This document shows, one piece after another, positions 25,278-34,700 of a stretch of 64,000 nucleotides of DNA. The DNA comes from JAGIBJ01 sp032119595. Lineage in GTDB: Bacteria > Actinomycetota > Thermoleophilia > Solirubrobacterales > Solirubrobacteraceae. The stretch is from NCBI GenBank assembly GCA_032119595.1, contig JAUMBQ010000005.1:1-64000 (forward strand), written 5' to 3'. Every line of letters begins with the position of its first letter. The first letter of the stretch is position 1. A program made the translations under genes and the position numbers. The notes beneath the pieces were generated by a model. The model worked only from the letters and a program-made list of their open reading frames with translations. It made no database searches and was not told the DNA's origin.

Positions 25278-26309
25278 TCAAGCTTCGTAGACGTCCGTCA
25301 CGTACCGCGAGAGCTGATCGGCGGCGGATCGCACGACCGCGATCGAGCCGGCGTAGTCCATGCCGAGCGGACCGATGAGCGAGACGGTGCCCAGCGGACG
25401 GCGCGGCAGGCCGTACGCGCCGGCGACGTGCGACAGGGTGCGGAGCGCCGGATCTGGGTTCTCAGCGCCGATCCGCACGACGACCTCGCCGGTGCCGAGC
25501 GCGGCGCGAAGCTGGCCGAGGAGCGAGCGACGCTGCTCCAGCATCTCCAGCAGCTCACTGGCCGCGCTGAGGTCGCGGCCACGCACGAGGCGAGCGGTGC
25601 CCTCGACGTACAAGGAGTCCTCTCCCCCGTCCTCGAGGTCGGTGAACGTCGGCGCGACGGTGTCCAGGAAGGCCGACTCGCGCGGGCCGAGCCCGGAGTC
25701 CCGCAACCGGGCGTGGAGCATGCGGGCGCCAAGGCCCGTGCCCAGCAGCCGCTCGTTGAGGTATTCGGCCGCCCAGTTCACGAGGCCGCGGTCGACGCGC
25801 TCCTCGAACGTGAACACGCGCCTGGTCACGCCACCGGTCGAGGTGATCACGACGACGGCGACCACGTGAGGCTGGAGCGGCAGGACTTCAATGTGGCGGA
25901 TCGTCGCGGTACCCAGCGGCGGTGCCGACACGACGGCGAGGAGGTCGGTGAGGTCGCTCAGCCTGGCGGACACGAGGCGCATCGCCGCATCGAGTTCCCG
26001 TCGGATCAGGTCGAGGTCGACGCGAACAACCGGCGTTTCGTCGAGGAGGTGATCGACGAAGTAGCGCAGGCCCGCATCGGTCGGAATGCGGCCGGCCGAC
26101 GTGTGCGGATGGTCGAGCAGTCCCTGCTGCTCAAGCGTCGCAAGTTCGTTGCGGATCGTCGACGGTCCGGCGCCGATCTCATCGTCTGAGGCCAAGCTTT
26201 TGCTGCCGACCGGCATGTCGGTTTGCTGGTAGACGCGGACGACCTTGCGCAGCACCAATTCCTGGCGGACGCTGAGCGTCGGCGTGCCTGGAGGAGGTGT
26301 CGCGGCCAT
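25278..26309 (-). CDS. hrcA: Heat-inducible transcription repressor HrcA
   Basis: Represses class I heat-shock genes through CIRCE sites. The 343 residues start with the winged-helix domain (LSVRQELVLRKVVRVYQQTD, ASDDEIGAGPSTIRNELATLE, GLLDHPHTSAGRIPTDAGLRYFVD), continue with a GAF-like core and end with the SLIGPLGMDYAGSI block. TACACT ends 6 nt before the ATG with GGAGGC between them, so the message is probably leaderless. I found no CIRCE inverted repeat here, so the regulated operons should be elsewhere. Confidence 0.94.
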   Translation of the reverse strand: MAATPPPGTPTLSVRQELVLRKVVRVYQQTDMPVGSKSLASDDEIGAGPSTIRNELATLEQQGLLDHPHTSAGRIPTDAGLRYFVDHLLDETPVVRVDLDLIRRELDAAMRLVSARLSDLTDLLAVVSAPPLGTATIRHIEVLPLQPHVVAVVVITSTGGVTRRVFTFEERVDRGLVNWAAEYLNERLLGTGLGARMLHARLRDSGLGPRESAFLDTVAPTFTDLEDGGEDSLYVEGTARLVRGRDLSAASELLEMLEQRRSLLGQLRAALGTGEVVVRIGAENPDPALRTLSHVAGAYGLPRRPLGTVSLIGPLGMDYAGSIAVVRSAADQLSRYVTDVYEA

Positions 26310-26381
26310 GCCTCCAGTGTACGGGGGCTGGTGGGCTGCTCGGAGCAGTTGGCAGCCGCGGCGACGGCCGGGACGCAGGCC

Positions 26382-27254
26382 CTAGGCGCCGTGCAGCGCG
26401 CCGCGGTTGCGCTCCAGGACTTCGCGCACCGTGATGGCGGGGCGGCCGGTGAGGTCCGGAAGGTCGGAGGAGACCTTCTTGAGGAAGCCTTTGCGGGTCG
26501 CCTCGCCGAACGACGACATCAGGTCGGCGACGGCCTGCGGCACGCCGGCATCGAAGAGCCGGTCGAAGTACGTGTCGTCGTCGACCTGGCTCAGCGCTAC
26601 GGGCCGCTCGCTCACCTCGGCCAGCAAGTCGGCGAGCTGCGCCTGGGTGATCGCCTCGGGGCCGGTGATGTCGTAGGCCTCCTTCTCGTGGCCATCCGTT
26701 GACAGCACGGCCGCAGCGGCGCGGGCACAGTCGTCGCGGCTCACGTACGCGGTGCCGCCGTCGCCCGCGTTGGTGAGGAGCGTGCCGCTTGCGACTGCTT
26801 GGATGCCGAGGGGCACGAGGCCTTCGGAGTAGACGTTGTTGCGCAGGAACGTCCAGTCCATGCCGCTTTCCCGCAGCGCCTGCTCGGTGCCCGCGTGGTC
26901 CGGGATCACGAACGAGGGGTTGTCGGCACTGGGCTGCGCCATCGACGTGTACACCACATGCTGCACCCCGACCTGGGCTGCGACCGCGACCGCCTGCTTG
27001 TGCAGATCGAGGCGTTTGTCGACGTCGCCGGAGCTGATCATCAGGAGCCGGTCGATGTCGCTCAGGACCTCTTTGAGCCCGGTCGGATTCTTGAAGCTGG
27101 CTTTGCGCACGGTCGCGCCGCGCTTCTCAAAGCCCTTGAGTGTCTCGGGCGTCCGTGAGAGCAGCACGAGCTGCGACGGATCCATCGACTCGATGAGGAG
27201 TTCGGCCACCCGCCGGCCGAGTGCACCGGACGCACCGCTGATCGCGACGCTCAT
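26382..27254 (-). CDS. NmrA-like NAD(P)H-binding protein (QorB/YtfG-like quinone reductase)
   Basis: A 290-residue atypical short-chain dehydrogenase. The nucleotide-binding start is VAISGASGALGRRVAELL; the middle has GVQHVVYTSM, DWTFLRNNVYSEG and a YVSRDDCARAAAAVL segment. This pattern matches NAD(P)H:quinone oxidoreductase type 2, which reduces quinones by one hydride transfer. It lacks the classical YxxxK. Unlinked in function to its neighbours. Confidence 0.8.
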   Translation of the reverse strand: MSVAISGASGALGRRVAELLIESMDPSQLVLLSRTPETLKGFEKRGATVRKASFKNPTGLKEVLSDIDRLLMISSGDVDKRLDLHKQAVAVAAQVGVQHVVYTSMAQPSADNPSFVIPDHAGTEQALRESGMDWTFLRNNVYSEGLVPLGIQAVASGTLLTNAGDGGTAYVSRDDCARAAAAVLSTDGHEKEAYDITGPEAITQAQLADLLAEVSERPVALSQVDDDTYFDRLFDAGVPQAVADLMSSFGEATRKGFLKKVSSDLPDLTGRPAITVREVLERNRGALHGA

Positions 27255-27326
27255 CGGTGGGCTGGCGCTAGTGCGGCGGCGTACATGCCAAGCACGGTAA
27301 CGAGGCGCGCCTGGCGACTGCGGCCA

Positions 27327-27344
27327 CCGCTCCTGACGGAGCGG
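27327..27344 (-). terminator. Hairpin after hadB
   Basis: CCGCTCC-TGAC-GGAGCGG, 19 nt beyond the hadB stop and upstream of the quinone-reductase gene. Confidence 0.55.
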
Positions 27345-27362
27345 CAGCCGCAGCGGAGCGCT

Positions 27363-27755
27363 CTAGGCGCTCTTCACCGTCGCGACGGCGTTACGGATGA
27401 TCGCCTTGTCGTTCTGCTCGGCAACGACATCGAGCGTGGCCACGCCCTCGGTGACTTCGCGGACCGTGCCGGAGACGGTGATCTCCTGCTCGGGGAAGCC
27501 CATGCCGCGGAACTGCACCTCGAGCGACTGGATGTTCTCCGGGCCGCCAGCGGCATCGGTCACCGCGCGTGCGACCTGCGCCATCGACCAGAGGCCGTGG
27601 AGGATCGTCGACGGGAGGCCGACCATCGTGGCGTATTCCTTGTCGGTGTGAATCGGGTTGAAGTCACCCGACGCACCGGCGTAACGGATCGGGAGGAAGC
27701 GGTCGGGCGTGACCTTGAGCTCCGGAATCGCGGCGCCCTGCTCGAAACTGGCCAT
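27363..27755 (-). CDS. MaoC-like (3R)-hydroxyacyl-thioester dehydratase, HadB-like subunit
   Basis: A 130-residue hot-dog-fold dehydratase. The catalytic hydratase motif is YAGASGDFNPIHTD (Asp and His), followed by LPSTILHGLWSMA. Start ATG 27755; longer upstream frame belongs to the shadow of the previous gene. It lies 2 bp after its partner, so the two probably form a heterodimer like mycobacterial HadAB, acting in fatty-acid elongation or acyl-CoA hydration. Confidence 0.85.
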   Translation of the reverse strand: MASFEQGAAIPELKVTPDRFLPIRYAGASGDFNPIHTDKEYATMVGLPSTILHGLWSMAQVARAVTDAAGGPENIQSLEVQFRGMGFPEQEITVSGTVREVTEGVATLDVVAEQNDKAIIRNAVATVKSA

Positions 27756-27757
27756 GG

Positions 27758-28198
27758 TCAGACTCCTCGGACCAGGAAGGTCCACTCGCCGGTGACGACG
27801 GTCTCGCCGCTCTCGTCCTTCGAGATGGTCTCGTAGACGTAGAAGCCCTTGCCGTCCTTCTCGCTGATGTCCTTCACGGACACGTGCGTGGTGATCTCTT
27901 CGCCAGCGACGATCGGACGCTCCCACGTGAACTTCTGACCGCCGTGGACCATCATCGCGAAGTTCATGCCGACCTCTTCATCGAAGAGCGTCGGCGTCAT
28001 CGTCTGGGAGATGAACACGACGGCGAACATCGGCGGCGCGACGACATCGGCGTAACCGGCCGCGCGAGCGGCCTCGGGATCGAGGTGGACCGGGTTGGTC
28101 TCGCCAACAGCGTTGGCGAACTCCTTGACCTTCTCGCGACCCACGGCATACGTGCCGGGGGCGAAGGTCTTCCCGATTGCAGAAGTATTGACAGGCAT
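27758..28198 (-). CDS. FAS1-like/MaoC N-terminal domain dehydratase subunit, HadA-like
   Basis: A 146-residue hot-dog protein with YAVGREKVKEFANAVGETNPVHLD, APPMFAVVF and GGQKFTWERPIVAGEEIT, typical of the non-catalytic, substrate-binding HadA/HadC type. It is expected to pair with the catalytic subunit directly downstream. A CGTAGCTACG palindrome (28221-28230) lies in the region upstream of its start. Confidence 0.83.
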   Translation of the reverse strand: MPVNTSAIGKTFAPGTYAVGREKVKEFANAVGETNPVHLDPEAARAAGYADVVAPPMFAVVFISQTMTPTLFDEEVGMNFAMMVHGGQKFTWERPIVAGEEITTHVSVKDISEKDGKGFYVYETISKDESGETVVTGEWTFLVRGV

Positions 28199-28477
28199 GG
28201 CGCGGGCCAGCTTACCGGGGCGTAGCTACGTACTGCCCCGCGGGCCCGCCGAGCGGCTTCGTGCCACGAATCGTGCTGCTACTCCGGCGCTCTCCTGCCG
28301 ATCAACCAGGTGCAGCCGCCCCAATTGGGCACTGCCGCCCGCTCCGATCCGACCTGCGCGGGGTTCCTGGACCTGTGACCACCACCCCACCCCGATCCGG
28401 TTTCGCGCTCCTGCAGGACAAATCTGCAATCCGCCCGGCGCACCGGCGCCGCTCACATGGGTAGCATCGCGGTCCCG

Positions 28478-30541
28478 ATGCGTCGCACCGTTCCCAACGC
28501 CGGGACGCGCGTGATCGCGGCCCTGTTTGCCCTGCTCTGCCTCGGCGCTCTGCCGTCGCTCGCGCGCGCCCAAGACCCTCCCGTGGGAGCCGGCTCCGCG
28601 GCCGCGATCGACGACACCCCGGATCCCTGGAAGCTCGGCGACGACATCGCCACCCGTGTGAACGCCCGCTGGAACCCGGCTCGCGGCGTGTACATGAATG
28701 AGCGTGGCTTCCCAGACACGCGCCTGAACTCGCTCCTGCTGCAGCTCCACGGGATGGCCGCGCTCGCCGGCCATCAGGGCCCAATCCGCCAGGACGACCG
28801 CATCGAGCCGATGGTTCGTGTCCTCACCGCTCCGCCCGTGCTCGTGGTCCGGAGCTTGCGTCCGCGCCAGATCGGCCACTTCCCGCACGCGCCAGCGTGG
28901 ACCCCAGCGATCGGCGAAGAGCCCGAGCAGGCGGTCCTGCACCCCTCGATCGACACAAGCGTGGTGCGCTCGCTCACCGCGGCGTGGCGCGCTCGCGACA
29001 TCGTCGGCATGGATCCGGCCACGTCCGGGCGGATCGGCCAGGTCCTCGTCGAGCTCGCCGCGTCGCCGTTCTACAGCGCACCCTCGCGCGCGCTCAACCA
29101 GATCAACTGGCACACCGAGGTCTACTCTGCCGCACTCGAAGTCGCGGGCGACACCTCCGTCCTCGGCGACTACCGCGAGCAGCTCCTCTGGTTCGCACAC
29201 CACTCTGATGCGCCCGCCTATCCCGGCGGCTCTCCGAACCTCACCTCGGGCGGCGGCTTCCGCTACCTCCCGAACCGCAAGGCGACCGCGCAGCTCAACC
29301 AGGTCGAGACGACCGAATACGGCAACCTCGCCCTCGGGGCGCTTGGCATGTACGAAGCCGCGATCCGTGCCGGGATGGCACCGCTGCCGAACCGTGAGAT
29401 CGAAACGCTGAAGCGCTGGTCGCGGCACATGCTGCTCGGCTCCTGGACCCACGCCGGCTACCCCAACTGGGACACCGGCCTCGGCACGAAGCGCCGCCAC
29501 CTGCGCCAGTACTGGGCCTGGTCGCTCGACGGTCTCATGACTGCGTCGGGCCCGGACGCCTTGCTCGGCTACCCGAAGCAGCGCGCATACGCCCGATCGA
29601 TCGCCTCGCACGGCATTGCGCTCTACCTCGCCACGGCGTGGGCTCCAACCTCCAACCAGGTCGGCGGGCCGCTTCCGGGCAAGACCAGCTTCGACGCCCC
29701 GAACGGCTTTACGACCGGCAGCGGCAACGAACTGATCGGCCCCCTGCGCTTCGCGGTGCTCGATGCGTCGCTGGATGGTCGGTTCCAGGACGTCGGAGCC
29801 GATCTCCCGCCCAATTGGTACGCCCAGGACCGCGAGACGGGCCGCTTTGCGTTCAGCACGCCCGTCTATAACGGCGCGATCCTGCCGACCCGCGCCGGGC
29901 AGTCCCAAGGCGGCCTGGAACCCGTGCGCCTCTTCGACGCCGAGCAGCGGCCCCTGACCTCGCTCGGCGGGCGCGGCACCGGAAGCCTCGGCCTGTCGAT
30001 CGTCAGCGACGGGCGGATCCGGCTCGACACCGAGCCGGGCACCCCGACCCGCCAAACCACCCGCGATGTGCGCCTCTCGGGCAAGCCCGAAGACTCGGCG
30101 TCGTCGTTCGGCAGCCCGGTCGACGTCAGCGCCAGCGCCGCCTCGAGCGCCGGCCGCGTTGAGGTGCGCCATCGACTGAACACCGAGCGAATCGCCACCA
30201 CCTACCTCGTCAGCAAGATCGAGAAGAAGGCTCGGGTCGCCCTGCGCGTGCCGGTTTGGGGTCAGAACGCAAAGGTCGTAATCACCGGTGGCGCGGTCCG
30301 CAAGGGCGGCCGCTGGGTCCGCACGACCCGTCCGCTCGTGATGACCGGGACGACGCCCGAGGGCGCATCGTTCTCCGTGAAGTTCGGTGGCATCCCTCGC
30401 TCTGCAGCGATCGCCATTACGTCGGTCCGCCCCGACGGGTACCGCCCGCGCGGTGCCCAGCAGCTCGCCATCGTCTTCGCTCGGCCGAAGTCGGGCGATG
30501 CACGCGTCACCCGCCTGATCGAAGTCAAGCGCCCCTCGTGA
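28478..30541 (+). CDS. Large secreted protein of unrecognised family (tandem paralogue A)
   Basis: A 687-residue exported protein. The signal peptide runs RVIAALFALLCLGALPSLARA. I do not recognise the family. The first about 450 residues are helix-rich with conserved aromatic blocks: AALAGHQGP, FPHAPAW, NQINWHTEVY, GGGFRYLPN, WTHAGYPNWDTGLGTKRRHLRQYW and SFDAPNGF. This resembles an (alpha/alpha) toroid such as some polysaccharide lyases, but no catalytic signature is certain. The last about 200 residues look beta-rich. ATG 28478 is preferred (TAGCAT 10 nt upstream); ATG 28457 is possible. It overlaps paralogue B. Confidence 0.7.
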   Translation: MRRTVPNAGTRVIAALFALLCLGALPSLARAQDPPVGAGSAAAIDDTPDPWKLGDDIATRVNARWNPARGVYMNERGFPDTRLNSLLLQLHGMAALAGHQGPIRQDDRIEPMVRVLTAPPVLVVRSLRPRQIGHFPHAPAWTPAIGEEPEQAVLHPSIDTSVVRSLTAAWRARDIVGMDPATSGRIGQVLVELAASPFYSAPSRALNQINWHTEVYSAALEVAGDTSVLGDYREQLLWFAHHSDAPAYPGGSPNLTSGGGFRYLPNRKATAQLNQVETTEYGNLALGALGMYEAAIRAGMAPLPNREIETLKRWSRHMLLGSWTHAGYPNWDTGLGTKRRHLRQYWAWSLDGLMTASGPDALLGYPKQRAYARSIASHGIALYLATAWAPTSNQVGGPLPGKTSFDAPNGFTTGSGNELIGPLRFAVLDASLDGRFQDVGADLPPNWYAQDRETGRFAFSTPVYNGAILPTRAGQSQGGLEPVRLFDAEQRPLTSLGGRGTGSLGLSIVSDGRIRLDTEPGTPTRQTTRDVRLSGKPEDSASSFGSPVDVSASAASSAGRVEVRHRLNTERIATTYLVSKIEKKARVALRVPVWGQNAKVVITGGAVRKGGRWVRTTRPLVMTGTTPEGASFSVKFGGIPRSAAIAITSVRPDGYRPRGAQQLAIVFARPKSGDARVTRLIEVKRPS

Positions 30542-32649
30542 CCTCCCCCAGGTCCTCCCGCGTGGGGGCATTCGTCGTCGCGGCCGCGATGATGCTCGCC
30601 GTCGGCATCGCGTCGCCGGCCGTATCGGCTGCGGACACGGTGCCCACGACCATCGACGCGCTTGCGACGACGGCCTCCCAGTCGTCGGCGACGCCTGCCG
30701 CCGCCGCTCCGGCGGCTCCCGCCCAGACCGTCGACCCGGCCGCACCCGACCCCGCATGGGCGCTCCCGGACCGACTGATCGAACGCCTTGACGGGGACTG
30801 GCAGAAAAGCCGCCAGCTCTATCTCGATCGCGGCGGCGTCTCCATCCGGTCCAACGCCATGCTCATGGAGCTGCATGCCCTGGCTGCGCTGGCCGGCCAT
30901 CAGGGCCCGGCCCGCCAGGACGCTCGCCTCGCCGGCCTCGTCCGGCTGTTCACCACCCCACCCGTCGTCGTCTACAGCACCAAGACCAAACGCGGCACGG
31001 CCAGTTTCCCGCACACGCCAGCATGGGAGAGCGTCTACCGCGCCGACAGCGAGCAGGCCATCCTCCACCCCTCCGCCGACGCGATCATCGCCCGCGCGCT
31101 GGCGGTTGCCTGGCGAGCACGCGACGTCGCCGGGCTGCCACTCGAAGACAGCCAGCGCATCGAAGTGGTCGTCGGGGCGGTCGCGCGCGGCAAGTGGTAC
31201 AAGGCGCCGAGCCGCGCCGAGAACCAGATCAACTGGAACGCCGACGTGTACGCCGCGAACCTCGAGGTCACCGGCGATCGCTCGAACCTCCCGGACTACC
31301 GCGCGCACCTCAAGTGGTTCATCGACCACGCCTTCCGCAAGGCCTACAAGGGCGGCAGCAGCAACCTCTCCCGCGGGTACGGCTTCCGGTATCTCCCGCA
31401 GTACAACGGCGGTGGCGCCAACCAGGTCGACACCGTGGAGTACGCCAACCTCGTGCACTCCGTGCTCGGGTTCTACACCACGGCCGTGCGTGCCGGGATG
31501 CGGCCGCTGAACGGCAAGCAGATCAGCCAGCTCAAAGCCTGGTCGCGCCACATCCTCTTTGGCACGTGGACCCACGCCGGGTACCTGAACTGGGATTCGG
31601 GGCTCGGCACGTCCCGTCGGCACCTTCGGCAGTACTGGGCGTTCGCGCTCGATTCGCTGGTGCGGGCCTCTGGTCCGGGCGCGCTGCTCGGCACGTCCTC
31701 TGAGCGCAGCTACGTGCGGTACATCGCCGAACAGGGCCTCTCGCTGTTCGCGCGGACCGGGTGGGACGGCACCGGCCCATTGCCTTCTGCCACCAGCTTC
31801 GATGCCCCGAACGGGTTCCCCGAAGGGACCAGGAGCCCGCTGATCACGCCGCTGCGCTTCGCGGTGATCGCGGCCTCGCTCGATGTCCGCCTCCCGGCGG
31901 TGACCCCGCGAGCGATGGGCAACGTCTACGCCCACGACAGCGAGTTCGGTCGACTCGTCGTGTCGACCCGCGCCTACAACCTCGCCATCATCAAGCCCGT
32001 GAGCCAGGGGGAAGGCGGCTTTGAGCCGACGCGCCTCTTCGACGCCCAGCAGCGGCCCCTCACGGTGCTGGCCGCAGGCGGCTTCGGCGGCCCGTCGCCG
32101 GGTCTGAGACTCCAGCGGGGCGGCTCCACCGTGCTCGAAAATCAACCCGGCACGCAGGCCTCTCGCCCGGTGCCAGGCATGTCCGTGGCGCGTAATCGGC
32201 GCAACCGCGCGGGAGCGTTCAGCACGCTCACCGCTGGCGCCAAGCTGCGTTCCGGCAAGGCCTCCATCGCGGTCCAGCACACCTTCAAGGGTTCGGCCTT
32301 CAGCACGAAGTACAAGCTCAGCCGCGGCGCCGCGACGACCGTGACGATGCGGCTGCCCGTGTGGGGGCGCGACAGCACCATCGACTTGCTCCGCGGAGCG
32401 CAGATACGCGGAAAGCGCATCGTGCGCACCTCCGGAGCCATCCTGATTCGCGGAACGACCCCAAGCGGCGGCGTCATGCTGGTTGCCTTCCGAGGCATAC
32501 CGGACAGCGCGTCGGTCGTCGTGGTCCGCCACAACAGGAGTTCCCGGGCACCCGACGGCGCCCGCGAGATCCGACTCCGTTTCAAGGCCGCCAAGGGCAT
32601 GACGCTGACCCGGCGCATCGCCGTGGTGGCAAACGCGCCTCAGCGGTAG
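30538..32649 (+). CDS. Large secreted protein of unrecognised family (tandem paralogue B)
   Basis: A 703-residue paralogue of the preceding gene, started at GTG 30538, which overlaps the previous stop as GTGA and implies translational coupling. The signal peptide (about 8-33) is followed by an Ala/Pro/Thr-rich linker (SSATPAAAAPAAPAQ). Shared blocks are LAALAGHQGPARQDARL, FPHTPAW, SRAENQINWNADVYAANLEV, YGFRYLPQ, WTHAGYLNWDSGLGTSRRHLRQYW and SFDAPNGF. The C-terminal part is beta-rich. The longer upstream frame is a shadow of gene A. Confidence 0.7.
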   Translation: MTSPRSSRVGAFVVAAAMMLAVGIASPAVSAADTVPTTIDALATTASQSSATPAAAAPAAPAQTVDPAAPDPAWALPDRLIERLDGDWQKSRQLYLDRGGVSIRSNAMLMELHALAALAGHQGPARQDARLAGLVRLFTTPPVVVYSTKTKRGTASFPHTPAWESVYRADSEQAILHPSADAIIARALAVAWRARDVAGLPLEDSQRIEVVVGAVARGKWYKAPSRAENQINWNADVYAANLEVTGDRSNLPDYRAHLKWFIDHAFRKAYKGGSSNLSRGYGFRYLPQYNGGGANQVDTVEYANLVHSVLGFYTTAVRAGMRPLNGKQISQLKAWSRHILFGTWTHAGYLNWDSGLGTSRRHLRQYWAFALDSLVRASGPGALLGTSSERSYVRYIAEQGLSLFARTGWDGTGPLPSATSFDAPNGFPEGTRSPLITPLRFAVIAASLDVRLPAVTPRAMGNVYAHDSEFGRLVVSTRAYNLAIIKPVSQGEGGFEPTRLFDAQQRPLTVLAAGGFGGPSPGLRLQRGGSTVLENQPGTQASRPVPGMSVARNRRNRAGAFSTLTAGAKLRSGKASIAVQHTFKGSAFSTKYKLSRGAATTVTMRLPVWGRDSTIDLLRGAQIRGKRIVRTSGAILIRGTTPSGGVMLVAFRGIPDSASVVVVRHNRSSRAPDGAREIRLRFKAAKGMTLTRRIAVVANAPQR

Positions 32650-32780
32650 CGACGGCGGCCCGTCGCCGGCCCGTCCATTGGCCGAGATCGCCGCCTTTGC
32701 AGGGAACTTCCATGTGAAGGGACGGTGATCGGTCACACGAGGTTCACGGCGGCGGGCCCCTGTAGTGGGACGGTCGGACC

Positions 32781-33818
32781 GTGGTCTCCGACGACGCCTT
32801 CCCGTTTGGCAGCGAACTTCGCGCGCTCCCCGATGCGCCGACGCAACCGCTGCCGAGCGCTTCGGCACGGCCAGTGCCGAGACGGCGATCCACCGATCGC
32901 CGGCAATCCGAGCGGCTGCCGTTCGTGGTCGCCCATCGAGGAGCGAGCGGCGTGCTCCCCGAGCACACCCTCCCCGCCTTCGCCCGCGCGATCGCGCTCG
33001 GCGCGGATGCCGTGGAGGTCGACGTCGTTGCGACGTCCGACGGCCGCCTCGTCGCGCGCCATGAATCCGAACTTGCCGACACCACCAACGCCGCCGAGCG
33101 TGCCGACCTCGTCGAACTTTCGCGCTCCCGCGGCCATCAGGTCGATCACGCGGGAGCCCTCTGCACCCACGACCTCACCCTTCGCGACCTCACCCGGCTG
33201 CGTGCGCGGCAGCGGTGGCGCCACCGGCCGATCAATCACGACGACCTCTTCATGGTCCCGTCGCTCCAGCAGGTCCTCGGACTGGTTCGCCGCTCCAGGA
33301 CGCGCGACGGCCGCGTGCCGGCCATCCACATCGAACTCAAGGACGCCGCGCGGCACGCCGAACTTGGCCTGCCCCTCGAGCGCGAGCTCGTCCGTGACCT
33401 TGCCTCACAGGGCTGGAACCGCTCCGACGCACCGGTCCTCGTGCAGAGTTTCGAGCCCGACAGCCTGCTGCTGCTCGCCGGCCGCAGCGAGGTCCCCCTC
33501 CTGCAGCTCGCACGCCTCGACGACGACGGACTCGCGCGCTGTACCGACCGCGGCCTGGAGGCGATCGCAACGTACGCCGTAGGCATCGGCGTCTCGCGGG
33601 AGCTCCTCGGCGAGACCGGCGGGGAACTCATCGCGCGCGCCCAGGCCCGCGGGCTCGTCGTCCACGTGTACACCTTTGCCGACGACGACCCGACGCAGGT
33701 CGACACCGCCGGTGCGTACACCGCAGCGCTCAAGCTCGGTGCCGACGCGCTCATCACCGATTTCGTCGACTCGGCCGTCCGCGCCCGCGACCGCTGGGCC
33801 GCCGCCGACGCAGGCTGA
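32781..33818 (+). CDS. Glycerophosphodiester phosphodiesterase, cytoplasmic type
   Basis: A 345-residue TIM-barrel enzyme hydrolysing glycerophosphodiesters to an alcohol and glycerol 3-phosphate. The catalytic set is visible: His52-Arg53 in VVAHRGASG, Glu79/Asp81 in DAVEVDV and His94 in VARHE; further HIELKD and VQSFEPDSLL. No signal peptide; the first 45 residues are a Pro/Ser/Arg-rich extension. The start is GTG. A second, exported GDPD lies at 36140-37369. Confidence 0.86.
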   Translation: MVSDDAFPFGSELRALPDAPTQPLPSASARPVPRRRSTDRRQSERLPFVVAHRGASGVLPEHTLPAFARAIALGADAVEVDVVATSDGRLVARHESELADTTNAAERADLVELSRSRGHQVDHAGALCTHDLTLRDLTRLRARQRWRHRPINHDDLFMVPSLQQVLGLVRRSRTRDGRVPAIHIELKDAARHAELGLPLERELVRDLASQGWNRSDAPVLVQSFEPDSLLLLAGRSEVPLLQLARLDDDGLARCTDRGLEAIATYAVGIGVSRELLGETGGELIARAQARGLVVHVYTFADDDPTQVDTAGAYTAALKLGADALITDFVDSAVRARDRWAAADAG

Positions 33819-33837
33819 GCCTCCTCCCGGACGGTCG

Positions 33838-34656
33838 TCAGATCACCGCAGGGTCATCGCCTGGCGCCTCGACCGGAACGAGTGGAACGTCCTCCAGGCG
33901 ACGCACCTCGTGTTCGTGCCCCATCCTTCGCAGGGCCAGGAACGCCGCCCCGAAGATCACCGATCCGACGGTGATGGCCTCAACCGACGCCGCCGGATCC
34001 TTGATCGGCGCCGACACCGAGATCTCGATCTCCGCGAGTTCGTAGGCCAGTCGGGCATGGTCGTAGAACACGATCGGATCGTCTGCGACGCCAAGCTCTC
34101 GGAGCGCGAGCAGAGCCTCCGCGAGGTCGGCACGGGCGGGCGCAGCCGGATCGACCTGGAACCCGAGCGTGTCGACGAAGGCATCCGTCGCGGCCCGGGC
34201 TGACCGAAGGGCCACGTCCTGTTCGGACTGCTCTTCAACGTCCGGCTCGGGCGTCGTCGTGGCGGTGGTGCGACGTGCGCTGGTCAAGGCGTACCCCACG
34301 ACCTGCGCCAGTTCGGCCCGGCCGCTCGCATCGCCGCCGTCGATCTGGGTCGCGATCTCTCGGATCTGCGCGATCGAGAGCTTCCCCACGTCCGCCAAGA
34401 CACCCACCACTCGAAGCCGGCGCAGGTGCGCAACGTCGTAGAGCGCCTGGGTTTTCGCCGTGGCCTGCCCGGGCGGGAGCAGCCCCTCTCGGAGGTAGTA
34501 CTTGATGGTGCCGATCGGAACGCCGCTCAAACGGCTGAGTTCTCCGATTCGGAACGGGCCAGGCGCCTCCCCGCCCGCGGACGCTTCGGTGAACGGATTG
34601 AACGCCTGGCGGTCGGCCGGCGTGACCTCCATGAACTCGAGTCGCTTGACGGGCAT
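33838..34656 (-). CDS. MerR-family transcriptional regulator
   Basis: A 272-residue regulator. The winged-helix DNA-binding domain is at about 35-105 (FRIGELSRLSGVPIGTIKYYLREGLLPP, then a helix with LRRLRVVGVLADVG). The rest is a helical effector domain without the metal-binding Cys of MerR itself. TACACT ends 7 nt before the ATG. It is divergent from a DUF4188 gene with a perfect inverted repeat between them, so it probably controls that gene and itself. Confidence 0.87.
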   Translation of the reverse strand: MPVKRLEFMEVTPADRQAFNPFTEASAGGEAPGPFRIGELSRLSGVPIGTIKYYLREGLLPPGQATAKTQALYDVAHLRRLRVVGVLADVGKLSIAQIREIATQIDGGDASGRAELAQVVGYALTSARRTTATTTPEPDVEEQSEQDVALRSARAATDAFVDTLGFQVDPAAPARADLAEALLALRELGVADDPIVFYDHARLAYELAEIEISVSAPIKDPAASVEAITVGSVIFGAAFLALRRMGHEHEVRRLEDVPLVPVEAPGDDPAVI

Positions 34657-34677
34657 GAAGAAGAGTGTAACTTCCTA

Positions 34678-34700
34678 GTTGGAAACCGCCAGTTTCCAAC
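34678..34700. promoter_or_regulatory. Operator between merR-type gene and DUF4188 gene
   Basis: A perfect inverted repeat, GTTGGAAAC-N5-GTTTCCAAC. It is flanked by a direct repeat of AACTTCCT-NN-TTGGA (about 34669-34683 and 34698-34712). The 71-bp divergent gap holds nothing else. Confidence 0.75.

Noticed and set aside
28226..30757. 843-codon minus-strand open frame
   Set aside because: Antisense to the secreted paralogue A, whose signal peptide and paralogy to B show the plus strand is coding; the frame is open because of GC-rich codon bias.
30262..32868. 868-codon minus-strand open frame
   Set aside because: Same reason, antisense to paralogue B; composition is Arg/Gly/Asp-rich without a fold.
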